The notes: a model not told the origin generated them from the sequence alone. Positions 38,725-48,806 are shown, counted from the stretch's first letter. The stretch is DNA of 64,000 nucleotides from Nitrosospira multiformis (GCA_017306155.1 JAFKJB010000009.1:1-64000), one strand, 5' to 3'. Program-made: numbers and translations.

Positions 38725-39489
38725 ATGAAAATGGCATACGATGTCAGCGGAAAAACTGCTCTTGTGACAGGGGCGAATCGTGGCATAGGCAAGGCGATTG
38801 TCGATGCGCTGCTGCATCATGGCGCGATGAAAGTCTATGCAGCGGTACGCAACCTCGATTCCACCGATCCGCTGGTAGAGCGCTTTGGCGATATGGTGAT
38901 TCCAGTTCATCTGGAGTTGACCATGCCGGAAAGCATTGCAGCATTGGCTGACAGAGCTCCGGATGTCCAGGTGGTGGTCAACAGCGCGGCGATTTTCAAG
39001 ACCTCCACCCCGCTGGATGCCGATGCGATAGATGCGCTTGAGATGGCGATGAAGATCAATGTGTACGGACTTATCCGCATGGCTCAAACCTTCGCCCCCA
39101 TTCTCGCAAAAAACGGAGGGGGCGCATTCATCCAGCTCAATTCAGTTGCATCCTTGAGGTGCGCTTCAAATTTTGCGACGCATTCGGCATCCAAGGCCGC
39201 TGCCTACTCCATTACCCAGGCATTGCGTGAACTGCTGGCACGGCAGGGTACGACGGTGCTGAGTGTACATCCGGGTCTGATCGCAACCGACATGAGCAGC
39301 AGTGCCGGACTGGCAGGTACCGCCGCCCCTCCCTCTGTCGTTGCAGAAGGTATAATCGCTGCGCTGCGATCAGGAGGTTTTCACCTTTTTCCCGATCCTA
39401 TGGCTCAGCGCATCGGAAATGCCTACCGGAGTTTTTCTGAAAATGTCATTGAAGCGGACATTGAAGAATACAGGACGGAAAAGCAATAG
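38725..39489 (+). CDS. short-chain dehydrogenase/reductase-family protein, catalytic Tyr replaced
   Basis: A 254-residue Rossmann-fold SDR protein. ATG 38725 has GAGGAG 7 bases upstream and is preferred to the longer frame. The cofactor motif TGANRGIG (15-22), the NSAA strand (86-89), Asn112 and Ser140 are all present. The YxxxK motif reads H-S-A-S-K, with His153 (codon 39181-39183) in place of the catalytic tyrosine and Lys157 retained. Either it is not a classical oxidoreductase or His takes over. The substrate is unknown. It is followed 96 bases later by acnA. Confidence 0.82.
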   Translation: MKMAYDVSGKTALVTGANRGIGKAIVDALLHHGAMKVYAAVRNLDSTDPLVERFGDMVIPVHLELTMPESIAALADRAPDVQVVVNSAAIFKTSTPLDADAIDALEMAMKINVYGLIRMAQTFAPILAKNGGGAFIQLNSVASLRCASNFATHSASKAAAYSITQALRELLARQGTTVLSVHPGLIATDMSSSAGLAGTAAPPSVVAEGIIAALRSGGFHLFPDPMAQRIGNAYRSFSENVIEADIEEYRTEKQ

Positions 39490-39585
39490 GTGCCGGCAGA
39501 AGCAGTCCGGGCGGGTTGTCCGGCAAGATCGATATCCCTGAGGGCGGCATCATGAAGATGCAGAAATTTTTCAAGGAGTGCATGT

Positions 39586-42426
39586 ATGGCCCATAACCTG
39601 TTCAATACCCTGAAAGAGCTTTCACTGCCTGCGGGCAAAAAGGCAAAGTATTATTCGCTGCCCGCTCTGGAGGCAGCAGGCCTCGGCCGGATCTCCCGGC
39701 TGCCTGTCTCCATTCGCATCGTGCTGGAGTCCGTCCTGCGCAATTGTGACAACAGGAAAGTGACCGAGGCGCATGTAAAAAGATTGGCGGGTTGGCAACC
39801 GACCGCAACCCGGCTGGATGAGATTCCATTTGTTGTATCCCGTATCGTGCTGCAGGATTTTACCGGGGTGCCCTTGTTGGTCGATCTGGCTGCCATGCGC
39901 AGCACCGCAAAAAAAATGGGCAAGGATCCCGAGATGGTCGAACCCCTGGTGCCGGTTGACCTGGTGGTCGATCATTCGGTGCAGGTCGATTACTACGGCA
40001 CTAATGATGCGCTCAAGCTCAACATGGAAATGGAGTTTCACCGTAACCGGGAGCGTTACCAGTTCATAAAATGGGGCATGCAGGCTTTCGAGACTTTCAA
40101 GGTTGTTCCGCCTGGCATCGGCATCGTGCACCAGGTCAACCTTGAATATCTTGCACGAGGAGTGCATGAAAAAGAGGACATCCTTTATCCCGACACCCTG
40201 GTAGGTACGGATTCACACACCACCATGATCAATGGAATAGGCGTGGTGGGGTGGGGAGTGGGCGGGATCGAGGCCGAGGCTGGCATGCTGGGGCAGCCGG
40301 TCTATTTCCTGACTCCCGATGTTGTCGGCGTGAACCTCACAGGCAAGCTTGCCATGGGTGTCACCGCAACGGATCTGGTGCTGACGGTTACCGAACTCCT
40401 GCGTAAATCCGGCGTGGTGGGAAAGTTCGTGGAATTTTTTGGCGAGGGGACCGCGTCGCTTACGGTTCCCGACCGTGCCACCATTGGAAATATGTCTCCG
40501 GAATATGGCGCCACCATGGGGTTTTTTCCGGTCGATGACGCTACTGTGGAATATTTCCGCGGAACCGGGCGAAGCGAAGAAGAGATCGCGGCCTTCCAGT
40601 CTTATTTCAAGGCACAGGAGTTGTACGGAGTTCCGCGCAAGGGCGAGATCGACTACACGCGCGAGCTGGAGCTTGATCTCTCTACCGTCAAGCCTTCTCT
40701 CGCCGGACCGAGGCGTCCCCAGGATCGTATCGAGCTTGCCGATGTCAAGACCCGTTTTACAGAACTCTTCTCACGGTCTGTCATGCAGGGAGGTTACGGC
40801 AGGGATGCTGCCGCACTGAAACTTCGCTACAAGATACATGGCAGCGAAGAGTCTGGCGCCGTCACAGAGGCTGCCGACAGCGCCAGCGCAGAGTGGAACG
40901 CGGCAGCCGTGAGGCCGGGAACTGAAAGAAACATCACGGAAATGGTCAATAACCGGCCTATCCTGGTTCCGGCTGAAGCTCCTGTGTATGGCGCAAACGG
41001 CCTCTTCGACCTGGCACATGGGGATATCCTGATTGCGGCCATTACATCCTGCACCAACACCTCCAACCCCAGCGTACTGCTTGCCGCCGGCCTGCTGGCA
41101 AAGAAAGCAGTGGAAAAAGGGTTGTCGGTAAGGTGTCACATCAAGACATCGCTTGCACCCGGATCACGTGTCGTGACGGAGTATCTCCGGGAAACAGGCC
41201 TCTTGCCCTATCTCGATAAGCTTGGCTTCAATCTTGCCGGTTATGGCTGTACCACCTGCATTGGCAATTCGGGTCCGTTGTCCGTGCCGATTGAAGAGAC
41301 GGTGGTATCCAGTGATCTGGTTTGCGCCGCAGTGCTCTCCGGCAATCGTAATTTCGAGGCTAGAATTCATCCGAACATTCGTGCGAACTTCCTTGCTTCG
41401 CCACCTCTGGTGGTTGCCTATGCTCTCGCGGGAACCATGCTCAAGGATCTGACAACTGAGCCGCTCGGATATGGCGAGAATGGGCAGCCGGTATGGCTGG
41501 CTGATATCTGGCCGCAAGAGGATGAAATCCAGAGCCTGATGAAATTTGCAGCAAACGGGGAAACATTCCGCAGGCTCTACAGCAATCTTACACAGGATCA
41601 TCCGCTATGGAACGATATAGCGTCTGTTTCAGGAGAGGTCTATGACTGGCCGAAATCGACCTATATAGCAGAACCTCCATTTTTCCAGGACTTCTCGCCG
41701 CAGCCGCGGCCGCATAGCGAGATCCGGAGTGCGCGGGCGCTCGCCATCTTCGGTGATTCGGTGACGACCGACCACATCAGTCCTGCCGGCAGTATCAAGG
41801 ATACTTCGCCGGCGGGGGAATACCTGCTCGCAAGCGGCGTATCCAAGCCTGATTTCAACAGCTACGGAGCGCGTCGCGGCAATCATGAAGTCATGATGCG
41901 CGGGACATTCGCCAACGTACGCATCAAAAATCTGATGATTCCCGGCAGCGAAGGAGGTATAACCCTGCATCAGCCGGATGGCGAGCAGATGAGCATCTAC
42001 GATGCCGCCATGCGCTACGTTGCGGACGGTATCCCCACGGTGGTATTCGGGGGGGAAGAATATGGCAGCGGATCGAGTCGCGACTGGGCGGCAAAGGGAA
42101 CGCAGCTACTAGGGGTCAAGGCAGTGATTGCGAAGAGTTTCGAGCGCATCCATCGCAGCAACCTGATCGGCATGGGCGTGCTGCCGCTACAGTTCAAAGG
42201 CGACGACAGCGTGGAATCGCTCGGTATTCAGGGCAATGAAGCATTCGACATCGAGGGACTGGGGAGCCTCCGTCCCCAGCAGGATGTAACGCTCGTTGTA
42301 CGTGACGATACCGGCTCACGCCGGGAAATCGACCTGCTTTGCAGGATAGATACCGGCATAGAGATCGACTACTACCAGCATGGAGGTATATTGCCTTATG
42401 TTCTTCGTGAACTCATGAAGGCGTGA
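39586..42426 (+). CDS. acnA: aconitate hydratase A
   Basis: A 946-residue 4Fe-4S enzyme interconverting citrate and isocitrate. The cluster ligands are in [12 protein letters not shown] and [14 protein letters not shown]. Other family blocks are [41 protein letters not shown] and [16 protein letters not shown]. Length and the [11 protein letters not shown] segment fit AcnA rather than AcnD; a PrpD is also present, so AcnA can provide the second step of the methylcitrate cycle. AAGGAG lies 7 bases before the ATG. Confidence 0.94.
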   Translation: MAHNLFNTLKELSLPAGKKAKYYSLPALEAAGLGRISRLPVSIRIVLESVLRNCDNRKVTEAHVKRLAGWQPTATRLDEIPFVVSRIVLQDFTGVPLLVDLAAMRSTAKKMGKDPEMVEPLVPVDLVVDHSVQVDYYGTNDALKLNMEMEFHRNRERYQFIKWGMQAFETFKVVPPGIGIVHQVNLEYLARGVHEKEDILYPDTLVGTDSHTTMINGIGVVGWGVGGIEAEAGMLGQPVYFLTPDVVGVNLTGKLAMGVTATDLVLTVTELLRKSGVVGKFVEFFGEGTASLTVPDRATIGNMSPEYGATMGFFPVDDATVEYFRGTGRSEEEIAAFQSYFKAQELYGVPRKGEIDYTRELELDLSTVKPSLAGPRRPQDRIELADVKTRFTELFSRSVMQGGYGRDAAALKLRYKIHGSEESGAVTEAADSASAEWNAAAVRPGTERNITEMVNNRPILVPAEAPVYGANGLFDLAHGDILIAAITSCTNTSNPSVLLAAGLLAKKAVEKGLSVRCHIKTSLAPGSRVVTEYLRETGLLPYLDKLGFNLAGYGCTTCIGNSGPLSVPIEETVVSSDLVCAAVLSGNRNFEARIHPNIRANFLASPPLVVAYALAGTMLKDLTTEPLGYGENGQPVWLADIWPQEDEIQSLMKFAANGETFRRLYSNLTQDHPLWNDIASVSGEVYDWPKSTYIAEPPFFQDFSPQPRPHSEIRSARALAIFGDSVTTDHISPAGSIKDTSPAGEYLLASGVSKPDFNSYGARRGNHEVMMRGTFANVRIKNLMIPGSEGGITLHQPDGEQMSIYDAAMRYVADGIPTVVFGGEEYGSGSSRDWAAKGTQLLGVKAVIAKSFERIHRSNLIGMGVLPLQFKGDDSVESLGIQGNEAFDIEGLGSLRPQQDVTLVVRDDTGSRREIDLLCRIDTGIEIDYYQHGGILPYVLRELMKA

Positions 42427-42448
42427 ATGCAAAAATGCGGCGGCAAGG

Positions 42449-42509
42449 CCGGGTGACTCGGCTCGAACCTGGGTCGGGGAGGAAAACCGGTTCTTGCCGA
42501 GCAACCCGG
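42449..42509. terminator. large inverted repeat between convergent acnA and crp-type gene
   Basis: Two 21-base arms (42449-42469 and 42489-42509) match at 17 of 21 positions around a 19-base loop. The outer 14 bases of each arm are CCGGGTGACTCGGC and GCCGAGCAACCCGG. It sits exactly between two convergent genes (acnA ends 42426, the regulator gene ends 42518), so a bidirectional terminator or mRNA 3'-end structure is likely. There is no T-tract, so Rho-independent termination is not certain. Confidence 0.55.
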
Positions 42510-42517
42510 GGCTCTCC

Positions 42518-43294
42518 TCAGCTTACTGTCTCCAACTCCTCGCTTGTATCCTTTCTTGTGGAAGTTTGAGCAGGCTCGGCCATGGAGCGGTTCCATAGCA
42601 GCCGGTCATACTCGTCATTTACCACGGAATAGCATTCACATACGGGATCTTCCAGTTCTTCACGATCCATTACGGCTATATGCCCCCGGCTATACTGTAT
42701 TGCACCGATCGTCTGCAGCTTGAGCGCGGCTTGCGTCACGCTCTCCCGCCGCACCCCCAGCATGACGGCAATCTGCTCGTGTGTCATTTGCAGTTCATGG
42801 CCTGGCAACCGGTCGAGGTTCATCAAAAGGAAGCGGCACAACTGCTGCTCTATGTTATGGTGCCGGTTGCAAACCGCATTCTGCGCCGTCTGGGTCATGA
42901 GCGCCTGAGTGAAGCGCAGTACCAGATATTGTAATTTCCCCTGCCGATCGAATTCTTTTTTCAGCACGCTGGTTTTCATGCGGTAGCCGCTGCCCGCACT
43001 TTGTACCACGACGCCGGCGGGTGTACTGGCGCCTCCCAGCAATGACGAGATACCTGTCATGCCCTCGTTGCCAATGATTGAAAGACGTACCGATGCGCCG
43101 CTTTCCACGCTGTAGAGCGGCGCGACGATGCTTGTGGTGGGAAAATATGAATGAGTAATAATCGCTCCTGGTTCATGGATTGTTTGTCCTACCGGCATCG
43201 GCATGAATTCAAGATAGGGAAGCAGTCTCGCGTAGTCCTCCGGCGGCAGGGCGGCAAGAAGTCGGTTTTGCTTGGGGCTGTGCGGTGAGAGCAT
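42518..43294 (-). CDS. Crp/Fnr-family transcriptional regulator
   Basis: A 258-residue regulator from ATG 43294 with AGGAGG 9 bases upstream. The N-terminal cyclic-nucleotide-binding-like beta-roll covers about residues 15-130, and the C-terminal winged helix has MTHEQIAVMLGVRRESVTQAALKLQTIGAI. It lacks the N-terminal cysteine cluster of FNR and the R-S-S type cAMP-binding signature of CRP, so the effector is unknown. The tail after the HTH is longer than usual and acidic. It converges on acnA. Confidence 0.88.
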   Translation of the reverse strand: MLSPHSPKQNRLLAALPPEDYARLLPYLEFMPMPVGQTIHEPGAIITHSYFPTTSIVAPLYSVESGASVRLSIIGNEGMTGISSLLGGASTPAGVVVQSAGSGYRMKTSVLKKEFDRQGKLQYLVLRFTQALMTQTAQNAVCNRHHNIEQQLCRFLLMNLDRLPGHELQMTHEQIAVMLGVRRESVTQAALKLQTIGAIQYSRGHIAVMDREELEDPVCECYSVVNDEYDRLLWNRSMAEPAQTSTRKDTSEELETVS

Positions 43295-43794
43295 AACAAT
43301 ATTCCTCCTCATTCCTCATGTCAGGCTGTATCGCCAGAATATGCCTTATCATGTTTCTGCTAAAACACGTTCCGGCGTTGGGCGAACCGTTATCGGTATT
43401 TCTTGCGGTTTCTCTTTTTGAGCTGGATCGGTAGCAGATCCTGGCTCATTTTCAGCAGACACAAGCCGATATACGGTATCACCGTAAATACAAGCAGTTA
43501 TCGTGCCAGTATAATAATATGAGTTAAAACAATAACTTATATGGAAGCTGGAGAATAAAACCCTTATCGCATTGTTGCTTGCCGGCAACAGGCCCCTATT
43601 GCCTGTCAGTAATCACTTGATTATTCAGGATTATTTGATGTCTCCAAACAGAGACGTGAAAAAGATGTTTTCAATCAATTACTTTTTCGCGCACTTATCT
43701 GTGGCGAAGCAACGGTGCACGGGAGTTTGAAGTAGCCTAGTAATAGTAAGAGTATGATATGGGTGTTTACCTCCGATAGTGACGAAGATCAGCA
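43295..43794. other. 500-base intergenic region, no gene supported
   Basis: A divergent gap between the Crp/Fnr-type gene and the Cys-rich lipoprotein gene. It is AT-richer than its surroundings around 43480-43720. A 79-codon minus-strand frame at 43349-43588 has no ribosome site or recognisable sequence and is not annotated. Promoters for both flanking genes should be here; I cannot place them. Confidence 0.5.
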
Positions 43795-44418
43795 ATGAAG
43801 TTTATGGGTACGAATCCGGTCAAGCGCGCAATAGTCCTGATCAACCTGGTCGGAGGCCTGGCTGGCTGCACCGTTTTCTCTCTCCGCTATCAGATTACCC
43901 ATCGGTATGAACCGCCAACCGATCCGGCAGGCCTCGTTTGCCTTGAAAAATGCACGCAAAAGCTGGAGGTGTGCCAGCAAAGCTGTCAATCGGCATATCA
44001 GGCCTGCCTGAAGCGCATCGAACCCCTGGCTGAAGAGAGATATAGAAAAGCCGTCGAGCGTTATGACGATGAACTTGATACATACCGCCGGCGAATGCAG
44101 TTCGGATACTCCGGCTGGGGGCGCGCCACACTGGGCTGGGGGATGGGGGGATATCCATGGAGCGGGGGTGGCTATCCCTGGGGGTGGGGTTCGCCGTGGG
44201 GCTGGGGAGGGGGGCCTTACTATGGCCTGGGCTACTCGTCTCCTTTTTTCTACCAGCAGCCTCCCCTCAGGCCGAATCGTACGCAGGAATTCGATCGGCT
44301 ACGCTACCAGCAGTGTGAAGTGGAATGCGGGTGTCAGTCGGTGCAGGATGCGTGCTTTCTGGGTTGCGGTGGCAGGAAAATCATAGAAGAGAGATGTATA
44401 GCAAACTGTCCGAAGTGA
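43795..44418 (+). CDS. cysteine-rich, Gly/Trp-rich lipoprotein
   Basis: A 207-residue protein with a signal ending in the lipobox GGLAGC. Three regions follow: a cysteine-paired helical segment (CLEKCTQKLEVCQQSCQSAY, Cys spaced 3-6 apart), a glycine/tryptophan/proline-rich low-complexity middle (YPWSGGGYPWGWGSPWGWGG), and a second Cys-rich segment (CEVECGCQSVQDACFLGCGG) with a final Cys near the end. I do not recognise the family. The cysteine pattern suggests disulphides or metal binding in the envelope. A Met at residue 4 is an alternative start. Confidence 0.72.
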   Translation: MKFMGTNPVKRAIVLINLVGGLAGCTVFSLRYQITHRYEPPTDPAGLVCLEKCTQKLEVCQQSCQSAYQACLKRIEPLAEERYRKAVERYDDELDTYRRRMQFGYSGWGRATLGWGMGGYPWSGGGYPWGWGSPWGWGGGPYYGLGYSSPFFYQQPPLRPNRTQEFDRLRYQQCEVECGCQSVQDACFLGCGGRKIIEERCIANCPK

Positions 44419-44536
44419 AAAACTGCCTCGGGTGGACCAGACCTTTGACGGGCTGGCAAAGCAGCAGTACCACGGGAAGAACCGGAGGCGGAGCGCGGCC
44501 AATTACTGAAGCCGGGTTTCATCGCCTCTATTCCTT

Positions 44537-45367
44537 TTACGGAGTGATTTCGAGATTATCGATTAGCCGGGTTTTACCCAGGCGGGCTGCTCCCAGCACC
44601 ACCACATTCCCATCCGTGGGCTGGGCTGGCGCCAGGGTATCTCTCTCGCGTATCGAGACGTAATCGGCGTTCCAGCCGCAGGAGGCAAGGGTTTTCATCG
44701 CGCTTTCCTCCAGTCCGGCAAAGTTGCGATTACCGCCTTCTATCTCCCGCTTCACTTGCGATAATACCTGATACAGCCGGATTGCCTCGGCGCGCTCTTC
44801 ATCACTGAGATAACGGTTACGCGAGCTCAATGCCAGGTTGTCCGGAGCGCGAACTGTTTCGCCGGCAACAATTTCTATTGGCAAATTAAACTGCCGCACC
44901 AGTTCGCATACGATATGCAATTGCTGATAATCTTTTTTTCCGAGCACCGCCGTATGCGGCTGCACGATATTGAAGAGCTTCAGCACGACAGTTGCTACCC
45001 CCCGAAAAAAGCCGGGACGATACTTCCCTTCCAGCATGTTCGCGATGGGGGAGGGTTCCACCGTAAACTCTTGCGGCGCGGGATAAAGCGTTCTTTCTTC
45101 CGGCGCGAACACGACATGAACGCCCTGCTCTTCGAGAAGCGCGCAGTCCTGCTCCAGCGTGCGCGGATACTGGTCAAAATCCTCGGCGGGAGCAAACTGC
45201 AGGCGGTTTACAAAAATGCTTGCGACTACACATTCCTGATGCTGCCGGGCGATGTGAATCAGGGACAGGTGCCCCTCATGCAATCCGCCCATCGTCGGTA
45301 CGAAGGCAATGGAGGATTCGCGCCTGAGGCGTACTCGTAGCGGTGAGATATCGGTGATGACGTCCAA
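44537..45367 (-). CDS. panC: pantothenate synthetase
   Basis: A 276-residue ligase joining pantoate and beta-alanine with ATP. The nucleotidyl-transferase motif PTMGGLHEGHLSL, FVNRLQFAPAEDFDQYPRT, VLGKKDYQQLHIV and the KMSKS-like LSSRNRYLS are present. The start codon is a TTG (45367), since no ATG or GTG precedes the family N-terminus. It is 14 bases after panB. Confidence 0.94.
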   Translation of the reverse strand: MDVITDISPLRVRLRRESSIAFVPTMGGLHEGHLSLIHIARQHQECVVASIFVNRLQFAPAEDFDQYPRTLEQDCALLEEQGVHVVFAPEERTLYPAPQEFTVEPSPIANMLEGKYRPGFFRGVATVVLKLFNIVQPHTAVLGKKDYQQLHIVCELVRQFNLPIEIVAGETVRAPDNLALSSRNRYLSDEERAEAIRLYQVLSQVKREIEGGNRNFAGLEESAMKTLASCGWNADYVSIRERDTLAPAQPTDGNVVVLGAARLGKTRLIDNLEITP

Positions 45368-45381
45368 CTCGGATCGGATAG

Positions 45382-46173
45382 TCAGAATGCATGCTCGGGG
45401 CCAGGGAACTCTCCCGCTTTGACCGCCCTGATGTAGTTTTGCACCGCCTCCTCTATGTTACCTGCGCCTGTGAGGAAATTCTTCATGAACCTGGCCTTCT
45501 TGCCCGAATAAATGCCCAGCATGTCGTACAGCACCAGTACCTGCGCCGAACAATCCTTTCCGGCGCCGATGCCGATGGTGGGAATGGAGAGTGTTCGGGT
45601 AACGTGCGCTGCAAGGGCGGCAGGCACGACTTCCATCAGAAGCATTCCTGCTCCGGCCTGTTCGAGCGCTACCGCATCTTCCAGCAACTGCCCCGCTTCA
45701 TTGTCGGTCTTTCCCTGCACCTTGTAGCCCCCCAACTGGTTTACCGATTGTGGCGTGAGGCCGATGTGCGCGCAGACGGGGATGCCGCGCTGTGTCAGGA
45801 ATTCCACGGTTTCGGCCATGACGGAACCGCCTTCGATCTTGACCATGTTGGCGCCTGCCGCCATGAGTTCGGCCGCATTGCGGAGGGTTTCTTCCGGATT
45901 CACCTGCGAGGTGCCGAAAGGCATATCCGTCATGATGAAGGCCGTGCTTGAGCCGCGCTTCACACAAAGTGTATGGTAGATCATGTCATCCAGGCTAACC
46001 GGAAGGGTAGTCTCTTCACCCTGGATCACATTCCCCAGTGAATCCCCCACCAGCAGGATATCGACGCCCGCTCTTTCCAGCAATGTAGCAAAACTTGCGT
46101 CATAGCAGGTGACGATGGCAATTTTCTCCCCATCATCCCGCATTTTTTGAAAAACATCTTGTGTGATGCGCAT
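45382..46173 (-). CDS. panB: 3-methyl-2-oxobutanoate hydroxymethyltransferase
   Basis: A 263-residue (beta-alpha)8-barrel enzyme making ketopantoate. Conserved segments are [68 protein letters not shown] and [21 protein letters not shown] lies before the ATG. It precedes panC in the same transcript and follows the deoxynucleoside kinase gene by 70 bases. Confidence 0.95.
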   Translation of the reverse strand: MRITQDVFQKMRDDGEKIAIVTCYDASFATLLERAGVDILLVGDSLGNVIQGEETTLPVSLDDMIYHTLCVKRGSSTAFIMTDMPFGTSQVNPEETLRNAAELMAAGANMVKIEGGSVMAETVEFLTQRGIPVCAHIGLTPQSVNQLGGYKVQGKTDNEAGQLLEDAVALEQAGAGMLLMEVVPAALAAHVTRTLSIPTIGIGAGKDCSAQVLVLYDMLGIYSGKKARFMKNFLTGAGNIEEAVQNYIRAVKAGEFPGPEHAF

Positions 46174-46243
46174 GGCTCAGCTCCTGGTTACGTGTATCGG
46201 ATAGGTCATCCAGTTCATTTTTAGGCTCCTGGTTTCCGACTTC

Positions 46244-46885
46244 TCATCTTCCGGAATTGAAATATTCCCTGGGGCCGCGCATTTGTTCGACCTGCCTCAG
46301 CAGTAATGCAAAGTCTTCCTCGCTATCAACGAAATTGAGATGTTCGCTGTTGATGATCAGAAGTGGCGCATCCTCATAGTGATGGAAGAAGCGCGCATAG
46401 CTGTCGGCCAGCCGCCATAAATACGTTTCGGAAATGTTTTGTTCATAGGGACTGCCACGGCGCTTCACCCGCTCCACCAGCGTGGCAGGGGGAGCCTGCA
46501 GATAGATCACGAGGTCGGGGGTGAAAGCTTCGGGTTGCAGATGATGATAGATTTTCTGGTATAAACTGTATTCTTCATTGTTGAGCGTCAGCCCCGCGAA
46601 CAGCGTATCCTTGTCCAGCAGAAAGTCGCTTATGGTCGTTTTCGTAAACAGGTCGATCTGCGGCAGGTCCTGCAACTGGTTGGCGCGCTGAAACAGAAAA
46701 AACAGCTGGGTAGGGAGCGCATATCGGCGGATATCCTCGTAGAATTTGCCGAGAAACGGATTTTCCTCGGGTTTTTCCAGCAGGAGCTGTCCACCCGTGT
46801 ATTCCGCCATTCGTCGCGCCAGGCTGGTTTTTCCCACGCCGATCGGGCCTTCCACCGCGATGTGGCGATATTCCTCCAGCTTCAT
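46244..46885 (-). CDS. deoxynucleoside kinase family protein
   Basis: A 213-residue P-loop kinase of the dCK/dGK (DNK) family. It has Walker A EGPIGVGKTSLARRMAEYTG, the DRS-type region replaced by TISDFLLDKDTLFAGLTL, and the lid segment RVKRRGSPYEQNISETYLWRLADSYARFF. It should phosphorylate deoxynucleosides for salvage; specificity is unknown. It overlaps folK by four bases (ATGA), inside a folK-kinase-pan cluster known from other beta/gammaproteobacteria. Confidence 0.88.
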   Translation of the reverse strand: MKLEEYRHIAVEGPIGVGKTSLARRMAEYTGGQLLLEKPEENPFLGKFYEDIRRYALPTQLFFLFQRANQLQDLPQIDLFTKTTISDFLLDKDTLFAGLTLNNEEYSLYQKIYHHLQPEAFTPDLVIYLQAPPATLVERVKRRGSPYEQNISETYLWRLADSYARFFHHYEDAPLLIINSEHLNFVDSEEDFALLLRQVEQMRGPREYFNSGR

Positions 46886-47394
46886 GTGTTCAGCCTGTGT
46901 TCCAGCCGCTGTCCTTCGCAGGCAGCAAGCAATTCCCTTATGTTACCGCGTCCCGGTATGCTGCTGATCGACGCAATTTCGAGCAGGGGCTGCAATACGA
47001 ACGCCCGTTCGTGCATTCTCGGATGGGGCAGAGTCAAGCTATCCTCATCCAGTTGCAGATCATCATACAGCAGCAAGTCGAGATCAAGCGTACGCGGAGC
47101 ATTGAGATACTCGCGCACCCGCCCATGCTTTTGCTCGATCCCGAGCAGGGCTCGCAACAGATCCTGAGGCGGCAGGGCAGTTTCGATATGCGCGACTGCG
47201 TTGATGAAATCAGGCTGATCCAGGTGCCCAACGGGCGCGCTGCGGTAGAGCGAAGAATGGGCCAGCAAGCGCGTAAAAGGAAGCTCACCCAGCTCTTCAA
47301 ACGCTTTTTGCACATGCGCTGCAGATTCGTCCAGATTGCTCCCCAGTCCGATATACGCATACGAGGCGATTCGACCGTTATCAGCCCCGTTCAT
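46882..47394 (-). CDS. folK: 6-hydroxymethyl-7,8-dihydropterin pyrophosphokinase
   Basis: A 170-residue HPPK of folate synthesis. It shows the IGLGSNLDESAAHVQKAF N-terminal loop, YRSAPVGHLDQPDFINAVAHIET and the catalytic RTLDLDLLLYDDLQL followed by LPHPRMHERAFVLQPL. Start and stop overlap pcnB and the kinase gene by four bases each, so the trio is translationally coupled. Confidence 0.95.
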   Translation of the reverse strand: MNGADNGRIASYAYIGLGSNLDESAAHVQKAFEELGELPFTRLLAHSSLYRSAPVGHLDQPDFINAVAHIETALPPQDLLRALLGIEQKHGRVREYLNAPRTLDLDLLLYDDLQLDEDSLTLPHPRMHERAFVLQPLLEIASISSIPGRGNIRELLAACEGQRLEHRLNT

Positions 47395-48806
47395 GGGGCA
47401 AAACCATCCTGCTTTTCGGATACTACGTGGCCGCCTTCTCCCGCAGGGGCAGCGCCTGCTTTTTTACGGCTGCGGTTTCTCCTGCGTCTCTTCTGGCTTT
47501 CATCGCTGATCAGCATGGCTTCACGTTCGCGGGAACCAGCATGCTGGAATGCTTCCCACCATTTGCCCAGTTCCTCATCCGCTTCGCCGCTTTCGCAACG
47601 CAATAACATGAAGTCGTAGGCAGCGCGAAAGCGGGGGTTTTCAAGGAGCCGGAACGGTCTGCTCCCTGAACGGTGGGCAAAGCGCGGCTGCATCATCCAG
47701 ATTTCTTTCATGATGGCATCATACCTGCGCGGAATTGCCAGGTTCTTGTCCTGTACCGCCAGCACGTCATTCATTGCCAGGTGCAAGGCGGGAACTGGTC
47801 TTTCACCTGTCGCCTGGTAAGCATTCCAGGATGCGAGCACTTCGTGCCACAGCAGGGCGGCAAACAGGAATCCCGGCGAGACAGGCTTTTCCTGGCGCAC
47901 GCGCTCATCAGTATTTTTGAGCGCGAGCGTGATAAAGCGCTCGCCCAAGGGTTGTTCCCGTATCACGTCCAGCATGGGAAGCAGGCCGTGGTGCAATCCG
48001 CGCTTCTGCAGATCGGTCACGCAGGCCAGCGCGTGGCCGGACAGCAGCAATTTCAGCATTTCATCGAACAGCCGTGAGGGCGGCACATGCAGCAACAGAG
48101 GGGCCAGTTCGCTGATAGGCGCGGCCGTATCGGCATCGATTTCCATGCCAAGCTTGGCGCCTAGCCGTACCACCCGCAACATCCGCACGGGATCTTCGCG
48201 ATATCTTCGCACCGCATCTCCAATGATGCGCAGGCGTCGTGCCTTCAGGTCCTCATAGCCGTTCAGATAATCCCAGATTTCCTCATGGACGGGATCGAAG
48301 AACAGCGCATTCACAGTGAAATCGCGCCGTCTGGCATCCTCCTCCTGGCTGCCGAATACATTATCGCGCAAGAGGCGTCCATGCTCGTCAGCATGCTCGC
48401 CACCCTCCAGTCCGCCTGCCTCCCCGGACGTGCCGCCACGGAAAGTCGAAACCTCTACCGTTTCCGCTCCCCACATGACATGCACCAGTCGGAAACGGCG
48501 GCCGATGATACGCGAGCGGCGGAAAACGGCGCGCACTTCTTCGGGGGTGGCATTCGTGGCAACATCGAAATCCTTTGGCTCCAGTCCCAATACCAGGTCG
48601 CGCGCGGCTCCGCCCACGATGAAAGCGGAATACCCTGCTTCCTGCAGACCTGAAGTCACTTTAAGCGCGCCGGAGCTGATGTGATCGCGCGTGATGCCGT
48701 GCTGGTCGCGTGTGATGATATGCGGCTTCGTGGAGGAAGTGCGGCCGGAAGAGATGGAAGCGGATGTATTGCGGTTGAAGACGCGATCGATAAGTTTACG
48801 AATCAT
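47391..48806 (-). CDS. pcnB: poly(A) polymerase I
   Basis: A 471-residue class II nucleotidyltransferase. The head domain has GYSAFIVGGAARDLVLGLEPKDFDVATNATPEEV with the catalytic Asp pair; RRSRIIGRRFRLVHVMWG is the signature distinguishing poly(A) polymerase from CCA-adding enzymes, and RRDFTVNALFFDP follows. The C-terminus is Lys/Arg-rich (KRRRRNRSRKK), suited to RNA binding. It polyadenylates RNA 3' ends for decay. It is the first gene of the pcnB-folK-kinase run. Confidence 0.93.
   Translation of the reverse strand: MIRKLIDRVFNRNTSASISSGRTSSTKPHIITRDQHGITRDHISSGALKVTSGLQEAGYSAFIVGGAARDLVLGLEPKDFDVATNATPEEVRAVFRRSRIIGRRFRLVHVMWGAETVEVSTFRGGTSGEAGGLEGGEHADEHGRLLRDNVFGSQEEDARRRDFTVNALFFDPVHEEIWDYLNGYEDLKARRLRIIGDAVRRYREDPVRMLRVVRLGAKLGMEIDADTAAPISELAPLLLHVPPSRLFDEMLKLLLSGHALACVTDLQKRGLHHGLLPMLDVIREQPLGERFITLALKNTDERVRQEKPVSPGFLFAALLWHEVLASWNAYQATGERPVPALHLAMNDVLAVQDKNLAIPRRYDAIMKEIWMMQPRFAHRSGSRPFRLLENPRFRAAYDFMLLRCESGEADEELGKWWEAFQHAGSREREAMLISDESQKRRRRNRSRKKAGAAPAGEGGHVVSEKQDGFAP

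Noticed and set aside
42449-42509. tRNA gene (GGCTCGAACC resembles a T-arm)
   Set aside because: No acceptor, D or anticodon arms can be folded around it; it is one arm of the inverted repeat.
43349-43588. 79-codon minus-strand frame
   Set aside because: No ribosome site, no recognisable domain, and it sits in an AT-rich promoter region.
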